A stretch of DNA of 64,000 nt, from contig NZ_BIFR01000002.1 of the NCBI RefSeq assembly GCF_003967535.1, positions 744,001-808,000 on the forward strand, read 5' to 3'. Every line of letters begins with the position of its first letter. Within the stretch, counting starts at the first letter, position 1. A program made the position numbers and the translations under genes. This DNA is from Tengunoibacter tsumagoiensis (GTDB lineage: Bacteria; Chloroflexota; Ktedonobacteria; Ktedonobacterales; Ktedonobacteraceae). Below the pieces are notes generated by a model. The model was not told where the DNA came from. It saw only the letters and a program-made list of their open reading frames with translations, and made no database searches. Shown here in pieces: positions 33,268 to 41,415 of the stretch.

Positions 33268-33661
33268 TACGCATGTCCGTGTTGGCGTTGACCTTGTTGA
33301 TGTAGCCCGTCTCACACGTTTTGCCCTTGAGCATTCAACTGAGCTAGCGACGGTTTTTACGGAACGTGAGTTAACGTATTGTCGCTTAAAACGCCGCTGC
33401 TATGAACACATGGCAGCGCGTTTTGCAGCGAAGGAAGCCGTGCTCAAGGCCTTTGGGACCGGCATGGGGCAGGGGATGTGTTGGACAGATGTTGAAGTCG
33501 TATCGGAAGGGACGGGGCGTCCACGGGTCCTCTTACATGGTTACGTTGCGGATTATGCACAAAAACGTGGCTTGTTGGAGCTTGATATCTCGCTTTCACA
33601 TACAACTGGTATGGCAATTGCCCAGGTGATCACCGTCTGGCAAAAGAGAAGAGAGGAATAA
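33251..33661 (+). CDS. acpS: Holo-[acyl-carrier-protein] synthase
   Basis: Transfers 4'-phosphopantetheine from CoA to the ACP serine. The product of about 136 residues has the AcpS hallmarks: Mg-binding Asp in VGVDLVDVARL and the Glu in AARFAAKEAVLKAFGTG, plus the terminal LSHTTGMAIAQV. It overlaps the end of the ACP gene, so the two are translationally coupled, an arrangement that fits dedicated activation of the unusual ACP. The frame could begin with TTG at 33236; the ATG at 33251 is preferred. Confidence 0.93.
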   Translation: MQTSSSTHVRVGVDLVDVARLTRFALEHSTELATVFTERELTYCRLKRRCYEHMAARFAAKEAVLKAFGTGMGQGMCWTDVEVVSEGTGRPRVLLHGYVADYAQKRGLLELDISLSHTTGMAIAQVITVWQKRREE

Positions 33662-33669
33662 GGAGTCTT

Positions 33670-34122
33670 ATGCATTTTCATCTCATTGATCGAATTAGCT
33701 CTTTTGAGCCTGGGCATACGATACGAGCTTTGAAGCTAACATCACGCAACGAAGACTATTGGAATAGTGGAGAGACGGGCCTTCTTCTCCCGCAGGCTCT
33801 CATGTTAGAGGCACTCTGCCAGGCAGGTTCATGGCTTTTGCTGCTCTCGACAGGTATGAAAAAGAGAGCTGCTTTATTATCCATTGGTTCTGTGACATAT
33901 CTTGGCGAAGTGAGGCCGGGAATGCTCCTGGAGCTGGAAGGAACGCTGCTATCGATGACTGATGAAATGGCAGTCCTGGAGGGAAAGGTCACTCAGGCCG
34001 GGGAGACAGTGTTGGAAGCACAGGATATCATGTGTGCTTTGATCGATGCAGATCGTCTGGAAGCCAGAGAAGTAACGGAACAAATGAAGCGTGTATTAAC
34101 GCGGGAGGGGAAGCTCGTATGA
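33670..34122 (+). CDS. Hotdog-fold FabZ-like protein lacking the catalytic histidine
   Basis: A 150-residue hotdog protein of the FabZ/FabA type. The segment that normally reads HFPGxPVxPG before the long helix here reads YWNSGETGLLLPQALMLEAL, so the catalytic His is missing while the helix Glu (LEALCQAG) remains. It is therefore probably a non-catalytic or altered partner, perhaps forming a heterodimer with the second hotdog protein at 35394, which keeps the His. A thioesterase-like role is possible. AAGGAG precedes the ATG, and the stop overlaps the KS start (ATGA). Confidence 0.82.
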   Translation: MHFHLIDRISSFEPGHTIRALKLTSRNEDYWNSGETGLLLPQALMLEALCQAGSWLLLLSTGMKKRAALLSIGSVTYLGEVRPGMLLELEGTLLSMTDEMAVLEGKVTQAGETVLEAQDIMCALIDADRLEAREVTEQMKRVLTREGKLV

Positions 34123-35381
34123 AAAGACGTGTTGCAATTACCGGGCTTGGTGCCGTCACTCCGATTGGCAATAGTGCCCCTGAAACATGGAACTCCCTGA
34201 TCAATGGGAGAAGTGGGGTTGGTCATATTACCACCTTTCCTTTACAGAACCAGCCTGTCCATATTGCAGGATTAGTCAAAGATTTTGATCTCACAACGTA
34301 CGTCCCTGAATATCGGATGCGCCGCTATCTTTCGCGTGGTGCTGGCTATGGCGTTGCCGCTTTTATGCAGGCCATGGCAGATGCCCAGATCCCTCCTGGT
34401 TTGTACCAGCCTGCCGAGAAAGGAGTGGTTATTGGCTGTGGTGTGCAATATCCAGAACTAGAACGTATGTTAGCAATGTTGTATCAGATTGAGACAACCG
34501 GAGGGAAACAGCTTCCTCAGTGCGCGCCGTCTGATGTCTTAATTCGTTCCCACAACGTGGGAATGGCCACGATGGCCTTGCTTGGAGAGTGTCAGGGTCC
34601 TCTCATTGGAATTAGTACCGCCTGTGCGAGTTCGGCTCATGCCATTGGCGAAGCGTTCCGCTGTATCCAGGATGGTGATGCTAGAGTGATGGTGACTGGT
34701 GGGTATGATGCCATGACCTCCTTTATTGATGTTCTAGGATTTACCCTGGTTGGAGCCTTAACCTCAGCCTATAATGATGACCCACAGAAAGCTTCACGAC
34801 CCTTTGATCGTGATCGATCTGGCTTTGTGCTTGGCGAGGGAGGCGTAGTGATCATTCTAGAAGAGTGGGAGAGCGCAGTCTCGCGTGGAGCCCCCATCTA
34901 TGCTGAGCTTGTAGGTTTTGCATCCAGCTTAAATGCCTATCGGATGACAGATGCGCCCCCCAATGGAGATGGGCCGATACAGGCAATGGCACGAGCACTC
35001 AAAGATGCTGATTTGAAGAGTGAGGACATTGATTACATTGTAGCTCATGGCACAAGCACCCCCAGTAATGACAGTTGTGAGACGACGGCCATCAAAGCAG
35101 TATTTGGTTCGGACGCCTATCGGCTGGCGATTAGCTCTCCCAAATCGATGACCGGTCATCTGACGGCTGGATCAGGGGCGTTGAATATGCTTGCAGCCGT
35201 GTATGCATTGCGAGACCAGATTATTCCACCAACCATTAACCAGGACAACCCGGATCCACGCTTAGACCTGAATTATGTTCCGAACGTCGCACAGAAAAGA
35301 CCTGTACGAGCCGCCATGGTGAATGCATTTGCCTTTGGTGGCACAAACGCCGCATTGGTAGCGCGTCAAGTGACCAATTGA
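34119..35381 (+). CDS. Beta-ketoacyl-ACP synthase (KSalpha, FabF-type)
   Basis: Decarboxylative Claisen condensation of acyl-enzyme with malonyl-ACP. All catalytic residues are present: Cys169 in STACASSAHAIGEA, His in VAHGTSTPSNDSCET, and Lys/His in KSMTGHLTAGSG, with a FAFGGTNA C-terminal loop. 420 residues. ATGA overlap with the hotdog gene, and GGAGGGG upstream. Together with the Cys-less KS at 35771 it looks like a KSalpha/KSbeta (chain-length-factor) pair, split by the second dehydratase gene. Primary-metabolism FabF is the alternative reading. Confidence 0.92.
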   Translation: MKRRVAITGLGAVTPIGNSAPETWNSLINGRSGVGHITTFPLQNQPVHIAGLVKDFDLTTYVPEYRMRRYLSRGAGYGVAAFMQAMADAQIPPGLYQPAEKGVVIGCGVQYPELERMLAMLYQIETTGGKQLPQCAPSDVLIRSHNVGMATMALLGECQGPLIGISTACASSAHAIGEAFRCIQDGDARVMVTGGYDAMTSFIDVLGFTLVGALTSAYNDDPQKASRPFDRDRSGFVLGEGGVVIILEEWESAVSRGAPIYAELVGFASSLNAYRMTDAPPNGDGPIQAMARALKDADLKSEDIDYIVAHGTSTPSNDSCETTAIKAVFGSDAYRLAISSPKSMTGHLTAGSGALNMLAAVYALRDQIIPPTINQDNPDPRLDLNYVPNVAQKRPVRAAMVNAFAFGGTNAALVARQVTN

Positions 35382-35393
35382 GGAAACCACCAT

Positions 35394-35774
35394 ATGAGAT
35401 ATTGGTTCACCTATGATCAGATCCTTGCAATAGAACCAGGCGTGTCCGCCAAAGCCGCTTGCAACATTCCTAATACACTTTCTCTTTTTACATCGCACTT
35501 TCCACGTTTTCCCATCCTTCCCGGAGTATTGTTACTTGATAGTCTGGTGCATGTAGGTATCCACCTGTTGGAGATTCAGACCGAGCAACAATGGAGGCTG
35601 CATAGGGTGAAGCAGGTAAGTTTTCGTCATTTTGTGCAGCCAGGAGACCAACTGCAATTAGAGGTGGAAGTGAAACAGATCGAGCCAATGAGGGCACATC
35701 TGAGTGGAAAAGTCTTTGCTGGTGGGAAATGTATGGCTACCGTCCGCCATATTCATCTGGAGGTCTATCAATGA
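35394..35774 (+). CDS. 3-hydroxyacyl-ACP dehydratase, FabZ/FabA-like hotdog
   Basis: Dehydrates beta-hydroxyacyl-ACP to the enoyl form. The 126-residue protein has the active-site loop SHFPRFPILPGVLLLDSL: the catalytic His is present, and the acidic residue on the long helix is Asp (LLLDSL), as in FabA, rather than the Glu usual in FabZ. With the His-less hotdog at 33670 it may form a mixed dimer with one active site per pair. AGGAAACCACC precedes the ATG; the stop overlaps the next start by 4 bp. Confidence 0.87.
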   Translation: MRYWFTYDQILAIEPGVSAKAACNIPNTLSLFTSHFPRFPILPGVLLLDSLVHVGIHLLEIQTEQQWRLHRVKQVSFRHFVQPGDQLQLEVEVKQIEPMRAHLSGKVFAGGKCMATVRHIHLEVYQ

Positions 35775-37072
35775 GTCGTGTAGTTATTACTGGTATTGGT
35801 CTGGTTACGCCACTGGGAGTTGGAACAAAAGAGACATGGCAAGGATTGCTAGAAAACCGAAGTGCTCTTGGCCCCATTGAGCGCTTTAACGCAACCTCGC
35901 TTCAGACGCGTCTAGCCGGTGAGGTCCACGATTTTGTCCCTCAGGACTTTATTACTAATCGTCGTACGCTTCGCCTGATGACCCGAGGAGATCAGATGGC
36001 GTTTGCTGCTACTATCCTGGCGTTGCGTGATGCCCAATTGGATCTAAAAGCGATTGATTGCGAGCAGACAGGTATCTTTATTGGCAGTAACAAAGAAGTG
36101 AGCAATCTGGATCACTTTGTGCCTACTGCGCTTGCCTCCAGTCGTGAAGATGGAACGATAGATAGTGAGCGTATGGGTGTTCATGCCCATAAAGTCTATC
36201 CATTGATTTTCTTAGAAGGCCTCCCTGCGGCCAGCCTCTTCTTTATTTCAGAAGCGTTTGGATTTAAGGGATGCAATGGCTTCTTTGTTGGCACTGCTGA
36301 TGCGAGCGCTGTCGCCATTGGGCGAGCATATCGTGCCATTCGCCGTGGAGAGACAGAGGTAGCGATTGCAGGAGGGTTTGATGAAGCAGTTACCTGGTTT
36401 AATATGATCAAGTTGCAAGCGATGGAAGTGATGACCGAGCAGAACGAGTTAGGAGCAGAAGCCTACCGACCATTTGACAGACAGCGAAGCGGTACGATTA
36501 TTGGCGAAGGAGCGGCTTTTCTCGTGCTTGAGAGCTACGAATCTGCAATTAGACGGAATGCTCCCATCTATGCCGAGATCGCTGGTTTTGGAACAGCATA
36601 TGACGGCTATCAACTGATCAAACCTCATCCTAGAGGACGAGGTTTAACGTTAGCGATGCAAGCCGCTTTACGTGAGGCCGAGATGGCATCGGAAACGATC
36701 GAATATCTCTCAGTTCATGGGAGTGGGACCAGATTAGGAGATACCAGCGAGGCTATCGCCATTCAGGATACCTTTGGCGAAAATGCAAGCAAGGTACCAG
36801 GAAGCTGTGTAAAGCCTGCGACTGGTCATCTTGTTGCCGCAGCCGGGGCCTTGAACGTCGCAGTCTCAGCTCTTGTTCTGCGACATCAGATGCTGCCCCC
36901 GACATTGCATCTGCATGAACAGGACCCCGAATGTTCATTGGATCTTGTTCCATTGCAAGCGCGCGAGGCTCATGTAGGGCAAGCACTCGCCCTTGCGCGT
37001 GGGCTAGAAGGTCAGAATGTCGCCCTTGCACTCCGTCGAGTGAATGAGAAGAAAGGAAGCGTGGAGTTTTGA
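35771..37072 (+). CDS. Cys-less ketosynthase homologue (KSbeta/chain-length-factor-like)
   Basis: A 433-residue KS-fold protein. The position of the nucleophile reads VGTADASAVAIGRA, with Asp177 in place of Cys and one residue fewer than in KSalpha. The two histidines are kept (SVHGSGTRLGDTSEA and VKPATGHLVAAAGA). Loss of the Cys is characteristic of KSbeta/chain-length factors, although those usually carry Gln or Glu there and lose the histidines too. It probably pairs with the KS at 34119. Starts in an ATGA overlap with the dehydratase and ends in overlap with the KS-KSbeta fusion. Decarboxylase-type activity is an alternative. Confidence 0.88.
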   Translation: MSRVVITGIGLVTPLGVGTKETWQGLLENRSALGPIERFNATSLQTRLAGEVHDFVPQDFITNRRTLRLMTRGDQMAFAATILALRDAQLDLKAIDCEQTGIFIGSNKEVSNLDHFVPTALASSREDGTIDSERMGVHAHKVYPLIFLEGLPAASLFFISEAFGFKGCNGFFVGTADASAVAIGRAYRAIRRGETEVAIAGGFDEAVTWFNMIKLQAMEVMTEQNELGAEAYRPFDRQRSGTIIGEGAAFLVLESYESAIRRNAPIYAEIAGFGTAYDGYQLIKPHPRGRGLTLAMQAALREAEMASETIEYLSVHGSGTRLGDTSEAIAIQDTFGENASKVPGSCVKPATGHLVAAAGALNVAVSALVLRHQMLPPTLHLHEQDPECSLDLVPLQAREAHVGQALALARGLEGQNVALALRRVNEKKGSVEF

Positions 37073-39477
37073 CACTCAATGATGATACCAGCACCGAGAA
37101 ATCGATGCGTGTTGTGGTAACTGGTATGGGTGCTGTTACCTCGTTAGGGACTTCTGTTGAAGCACTCTGGGCAGGCATTAAATCAGGGCAGGTTGGCATT
37201 CGTCCGGTGCAGAACCTTCCAATGGACTCATATCTTACCAGCCTTGGTGGTGAAGTCCAGGAAAAAGTGGCATCTGGCAAAACATATCCGCTTTGCATCA
37301 CCCATGGCGATCTCGTGTCAGCTGCGAATGAACGTGTACTTGAATTCGCCCTGCAAGCAGGCGAGGAAGCTTGTGATGCGAGCGGTAAGAGCCTGCAGAA
37401 TATCCCTGCCGAACGTTGGGGCGTAGTGATTGGAACCTGTATGGGCGGCTTAAGCAGTGCGAGTCAATGGTATAAAGCGTACCTGGATGGAGTATCGGCC
37501 TCTCCGGAATGTTTGCTTCTTTTCCCTCCTCAGAGCCTGGCAGAAATCATTGGAAGTGTCTTCGGGGTAAAAGGTCCAATCATTTCCCTCTCGACCGCCT
37601 GTGCAGCAGGAGCCAATGCGATTGGCTATGCAGCCGACCTGATCCGCTCAGGGCAGGCTGATGTGGTGCTGGCTGGGGGAACCGATGCGCTCTCAGATGT
37701 GACCTTTGCTGGTTTCCATGCCCTGGAATCATTGTCTCCCAGACCAGCAGCTCCTTACTCACGGAACCGCCAGGGGCTCTCCCTGGGTGAAGGGAGCGGT
37801 ATGCTGGTACTGATGCGCGCAGATCTGGCCGAACAGTTGGGCGTTCCAATGCTTGCTGAGATCCTGGGATACGGCCTTTCGGCAGATGGATATCATCCAA
37901 CAGCCCCTGATCCCTATGGGAGAGGAGCCAAAAGAGCTATTCAAGCGGCCCTTAAAGTCTCTGGCGTCCTGGCAGAGCAAGTGCAGTATGTGAATGGCCA
38001 TGGTACGGGGACTGCAAAAAATGATTCTGCTGAAACAAAAGCTATTCGTTTAGCGCTTGGAGCAGCGGCAGAGCAGGTGAAAGTCAGTAGCTCAAAATCG
38101 ATGATTGGACACCTGCTGGGGGCTGCTGGAACCGTTGAAAGCATCATTGCCATTAAAGCCTTACAGGAACAACTGGCTCCTCCAACAGCGAATTATGACA
38201 GCGTTGACCCCGAATGCGATCTGGATTACGTTCCAAATGTTTCTCTTCCCCTTCCTATGAATGTCGCTATCTCCAATAACTTTGCCTTTGGTGGAAATAA
38301 TGCCTGCCTGGTATTAGGGAAAGGCGATCTCAGCAGTGCATCACCCGCCACCCCTGGAAATGAGCGTGTGGTAGTTACTGGTATCTCCACCCTTACCAGT
38401 GCTGGCTGTACCCTTGACGAGGTATGGGAGGCTTTCGCGAAGAAGCAGAGTAGCATTCAGACGAAAGATGGAAAGAGAGTTGCCTGGGTAGAGAATCTGG
38501 ATCCATCGCCGTTTCTGACGGTACGTGATAGACGCCGTATGGACCGCCTGAGCATTTTTTCTGTTGTAGCGACCCATCTGGCACTGGCGAATGCAGCGTT
38601 AGAGGTAACCGATGAGAACCGACATGATATAGGCATTCTGTTTGGGAGTGGATTGGGCCCAATGGAGAGTATGGAGAAGTTCTGTAAGCCGCTCTTTAGT
38701 CAAGGGACCGCAGCAGCCAGTCCTGGTGTGTTTCCCAATACTGTCTTTAATGCCGCGGCAGGGCAGGTTGCCATACATGTTGGAACGCTTGGCCCCAATT
38801 CTACAGTCACAACTGGTCATGGGGCGGGGGCATCTGCCATCTGTTATGGCTATGATCAGGTGGCAAATGGACTGGCTACAGCAATGGTCTGCCTGGCTGT
38901 AGATACCCTCACTGATGCGGTGGTTCAAGCGTATAGTGATCTTGGGATACTTTCACCGAAGAGCTCGTTTGCGCTGGCTGAAGGGGGGGTTGCACTTCTA
39001 CTTGAGAGCCTTTCTAGCGCTCGTAAACGTGGCGCACGCATCTATGGCGAGATAACAGGCTATGGTATGGCAGCAGATGGACATGGAATTGGGAATTTTG
39101 ATCGTCATGACTCTGGCGTCAGACGTGCAATGTGCCGGGCAGTACAACATGCTGGGATCGATATTCAGAAAGTGAATGCCATCTGGGCCAATCAATCTGG
39201 TTTTCGTCCCAGTGACCTGGCTGAAACCACAGCAATCCATCAAGTTTTTCAGGAAAGTGAGACTCTTCCTGTCATCTATACTCCTAAAACCCTGTTTGGA
39301 GAACCAGTTGGAGTAGGAGGGGCGCTGAATACCGCGCTGGCTCTGAAATCCTGGCAATGTGAGCAACCATCCTCTCCCGGGGAGCAGAAGTATGCGCTTA
39401 TCAATAGCAGCACCCTTGGTGGAACTCATTTCTCGCTGCTCTTACGCTCATATCAAGAAGAGGAGATAGCCCTATGA
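37069..39477 (+). CDS. Fused KSalpha-KSbeta (ketosynthase plus degenerate ketosynthase in one chain)
   Basis: 802 residues with two complete thiolase-fold halves. Half 1 (about 13-425) has Cys178 in STACAAGANAIG, His311 in NGHGTGTAKNDSAET and His348 in KSMIGHLLGAAG, so it should be active. Half 2 (about 435-800) has His584 where Cys is expected (TTGHGAGASAI), ANQSGFRPSDLAET in place of the HGTGT box and KTLFGEPVGVGG in place of the GHL box, so all three catalytic positions are lost. This is a KS-CLF heterodimer built as one polypeptide; type II systems normally encode the two separately. It starts with TTG overlapping the upstream stop (ATG at 37105 is the alternative). Confidence 0.9.
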   Translation: MTLNDDTSTEKSMRVVVTGMGAVTSLGTSVEALWAGIKSGQVGIRPVQNLPMDSYLTSLGGEVQEKVASGKTYPLCITHGDLVSAANERVLEFALQAGEEACDASGKSLQNIPAERWGVVIGTCMGGLSSASQWYKAYLDGVSASPECLLLFPPQSLAEIIGSVFGVKGPIISLSTACAAGANAIGYAADLIRSGQADVVLAGGTDALSDVTFAGFHALESLSPRPAAPYSRNRQGLSLGEGSGMLVLMRADLAEQLGVPMLAEILGYGLSADGYHPTAPDPYGRGAKRAIQAALKVSGVLAEQVQYVNGHGTGTAKNDSAETKAIRLALGAAAEQVKVSSSKSMIGHLLGAAGTVESIIAIKALQEQLAPPTANYDSVDPECDLDYVPNVSLPLPMNVAISNNFAFGGNNACLVLGKGDLSSASPATPGNERVVVTGISTLTSAGCTLDEVWEAFAKKQSSIQTKDGKRVAWVENLDPSPFLTVRDRRRMDRLSIFSVVATHLALANAALEVTDENRHDIGILFGSGLGPMESMEKFCKPLFSQGTAAASPGVFPNTVFNAAAGQVAIHVGTLGPNSTVTTGHGAGASAICYGYDQVANGLATAMVCLAVDTLTDAVVQAYSDLGILSPKSSFALAEGGVALLLESLSSARKRGARIYGEITGYGMAADGHGIGNFDRHDSGVRRAMCRAVQHAGIDIQKVNAIWANQSGFRPSDLAETTAIHQVFQESETLPVIYTPKTLFGEPVGVGGALNTALALKSWQCEQPSSPGEQKYALINSSTLGGTHFSLLLRSYQEEEIAL

Positions 39478-40550
39478 AGCGAGCACACATTGTAAGCACA
39501 GGTTCGTATCTGCCTGGTCAACCATTGACAAATACAGATCTTGAGGAACTGGTGGGGCCCCTGAGCCCTGATTTGCTGGCCCAGGTCCAGGTAGAGCGAC
39601 GTCATTGGCTTGTGAACCCCACGACAGGCGTGCATACCGAGACCAACTCAGATATGGCCACCAAAGCGGCAGAGCAAGCATTAACTTTTGCTTCACTATC
39701 AGCTCATGATGTCGACCTGCTTGTTTTGTCCACCAGCAGTCCTGATTTTCCGTTGCCGCCAATGGTTACTCTGGTCCAGGAGAAATTAGGGTTAAAGCGT
39801 TGTGCAACGATTGAAGTGCGTTCAGGCTGTGCTGGAAGTGTCCAGGCACTTGATATCGCTCGACTTTATCTTGAACAGGGGAAGTATCATACTGCGGTCG
39901 TGATTGGCTGTGAGGCGATCTCACCAATCCTGGTTCCACTTTTCCTGCATAAGGACCCGGAGACTATTCGAGCCAGGGATCGTCTCAGTGTGTATTCGTT
40001 CGGCGATGGAGCGGCGGCCTTTGTGTTACAGGCAAGCGATGAGCCAGGAGGAATTCATAGTTCGTCGTTAGCCAGCGTGGGAGGAGACAGGAAGCCAGGG
40101 ATGACCGTAACTGCCGGAGGGTCGAAAGTGCCTGTGCCAGGTCCAAAGGAGCGGATGGAGCTGCGTGTAGATTTTCAGGCTTCAGGAAAATTTACCCCCT
40201 ACATATTGGCAGAATCGCTGACTGATATCCTCACAACAAGTGGGGTCAGTGCCGAATCAATTGATCTTTGTATTATTCCAGAGGGCAATACCGGATATCT
40301 TCAGGAAGAGTTGAAAGAGGCTGGCTTATTGACTCCAGAGTGGGTGGCAGTCAGTGGAAACATCTTTGAGAATCTCTCGCTCGTTGGAAATACTGGATCG
40401 GCTGCCCTCCCACTGGCCCTCGATTATGCCTGGAAGACAGGGCATGTCAGACAGGGTGATCAACTCTTGATTCTTGCAATTGAGACCAGCAAATGGATGT
40501 ACGCAGGAATGACTCTGACCTGGTCTGCAACGCCCTGTCCAATTGCATAG
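39474..40550 (+). CDS. KASIII/FabH-like condensing or acyl-transfer enzyme with altered triad
   Basis: A 358-residue thiolase-fold enzyme. Cys119 sits in EVRSGCAGSVQAL as in FabH, and Asn306 in the GNTGSAA motif is kept, but the HQAN histidine is replaced by Glu270 (IIPEGNTGYLQ). FabH uses Cys-His-Asn to start chains from acetyl-CoA; the change suggests another reaction, such as starter-unit priming with a different acyl group or C-O/C-N acyl transfer as in CerJ-like enzymes. ATGA overlap with the KS-KSbeta gene ties it to the pathway. Reaction not assignable from sequence. Confidence 0.88.
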   Translation: MKRAHIVSTGSYLPGQPLTNTDLEELVGPLSPDLLAQVQVERRHWLVNPTTGVHTETNSDMATKAAEQALTFASLSAHDVDLLVLSTSSPDFPLPPMVTLVQEKLGLKRCATIEVRSGCAGSVQALDIARLYLEQGKYHTAVVIGCEAISPILVPLFLHKDPETIRARDRLSVYSFGDGAAAFVLQASDEPGGIHSSSLASVGGDRKPGMTVTAGGSKVPVPGPKERMELRVDFQASGKFTPYILAESLTDILTTSGVSAESIDLCIIPEGNTGYLQEELKEAGLLTPEWVAVSGNIFENLSLVGNTGSAALPLALDYAWKTGHVRQGDQLLILAIETSKWMYAGMTLTWSATPCPIA

Positions 40551-40675
40551 GTGCACAACAGATCTGGTGGAGATGCAGGATGTGGAGATAGAGAACATCT
40601 GAGCTGGATCGTACGTGGGAAGAAACATTTGAACCTGATCGTATTGTAACAGTTCCGATCTGGAGGAATGTAGCC

Positions 40676-41275
40676 ATGATGAATCAGAGCATTCACACAG
40701 CTCACATGGGTATCTGCTTCTCTGAAGAAGCGATTGCCAATGCGGTGTATACGCTCTTTCTCACCCATAGCTTTGATGGGGTTACCCTACACATGGTTGC
40801 TGACAGCGTAGATATCCCCTTTGAACGAGTAATGGCGACCTATGCTAGCACCTATCAGGTGTGGTACGCGGCTCTTTGTCACGCAACAGAAGAGCTTTTT
40901 CTGGCAGTCAATAAAGAGGGGAGTATTGACCCACCTCTTCATCAACTCCGTGATGTCTGTTATGCAGTGCTACAGCATAGTGTTCGCCATCCCCTTGCTC
41001 ATCGTTTCATTGCGATGCCTCGGAGCGAGAACATGCGAGAGCCAGATGAGCCAGCCTATGGTGTGATTGCGCTGCGTGCGCTTCTCAAGCGTCTGGTAAA
41101 ACAGTGTATAAAGGAGCACAATTTTGCTCCTCAATCATCTGAAATGATTACTCAAAGTGTCCTTTGTCTACTGCATGGGGTTGTAGATTTTCAGTTGAAC
41201 ATTCAACGCATCCCCTGGATGGAGAATCTCTCAGACCATATTCTGGAAACCTATTTTGCAGGCCTCGCACCATAA
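40676..41275 (+). CDS. TetR-like transcriptional regulator
   Basis: A 199-residue protein with the size and layout of TetR repressors. Residues 18-65 are a helix-turn-helix (FDGVTLHMVADSVDIPFERV) followed by TYQVWYAALCHA in place of the usual YxYFxxKxxLL. The C-terminal 130 residues are helical and variable, as expected for a ligand pocket. GGAGGAATGTAGCC precedes the ATG. It separates the KS block from the tailoring block and probably controls one or both; palindromes near 43100-43162 are candidate operators. The degenerate recognition motif lowers certainty slightly. Confidence 0.78.
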   Translation: MMNQSIHTAHMGICFSEEAIANAVYTLFLTHSFDGVTLHMVADSVDIPFERVMATYASTYQVWYAALCHATEELFLAVNKEGSIDPPLHQLRDVCYAVLQHSVRHPLAHRFIAMPRSENMREPDEPAYGVIALRALLKRLVKQCIKEHNFAPQSSEMITQSVLCLLHGVVDFQLNIQRIPWMENLSDHILETYFAGLAP

Positions 41276-41316
41276 GAGCTTCTTGTATGGCGAGCCTATG
41301 ATGTCTTGCCAGGCGG

Positions 41317-41354
41317 GAAGCTTATCCGAGAAGCTTATCCGAGAAGCTTATCCA
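41317..41354 (+). repeat. Three tandem copies of a 13-bp unit upstream of the monooxygenase
   Basis: GAAGCTTATCCGA at 41317 and 41330, with a 12-bp partial third copy at 41343. Located 60-100 bp before the monooxygenase start, so it could be a regulator array or a slippage product. AAGCTT within each unit is itself palindromic. Confidence 0.7.
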
Positions 41355-41415
41355 TATACACCACCCTTTATCCCTTTTTGTGTTAGGAAGAGACCTGAGG
41401 AGAAAAAAGAAGCCT

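Noticed and set aside
36753..37301. Minus-strand frame across the two KS genes
   Set aside because: Antisense to two well-supported ketosynthase sequences with complete motifs.
39474..40550. Calling the KASIII-like gene simply fabH
   Set aside because: The catalytic HQAN histidine is Glu, so the standard FabH reaction should not be assumed.
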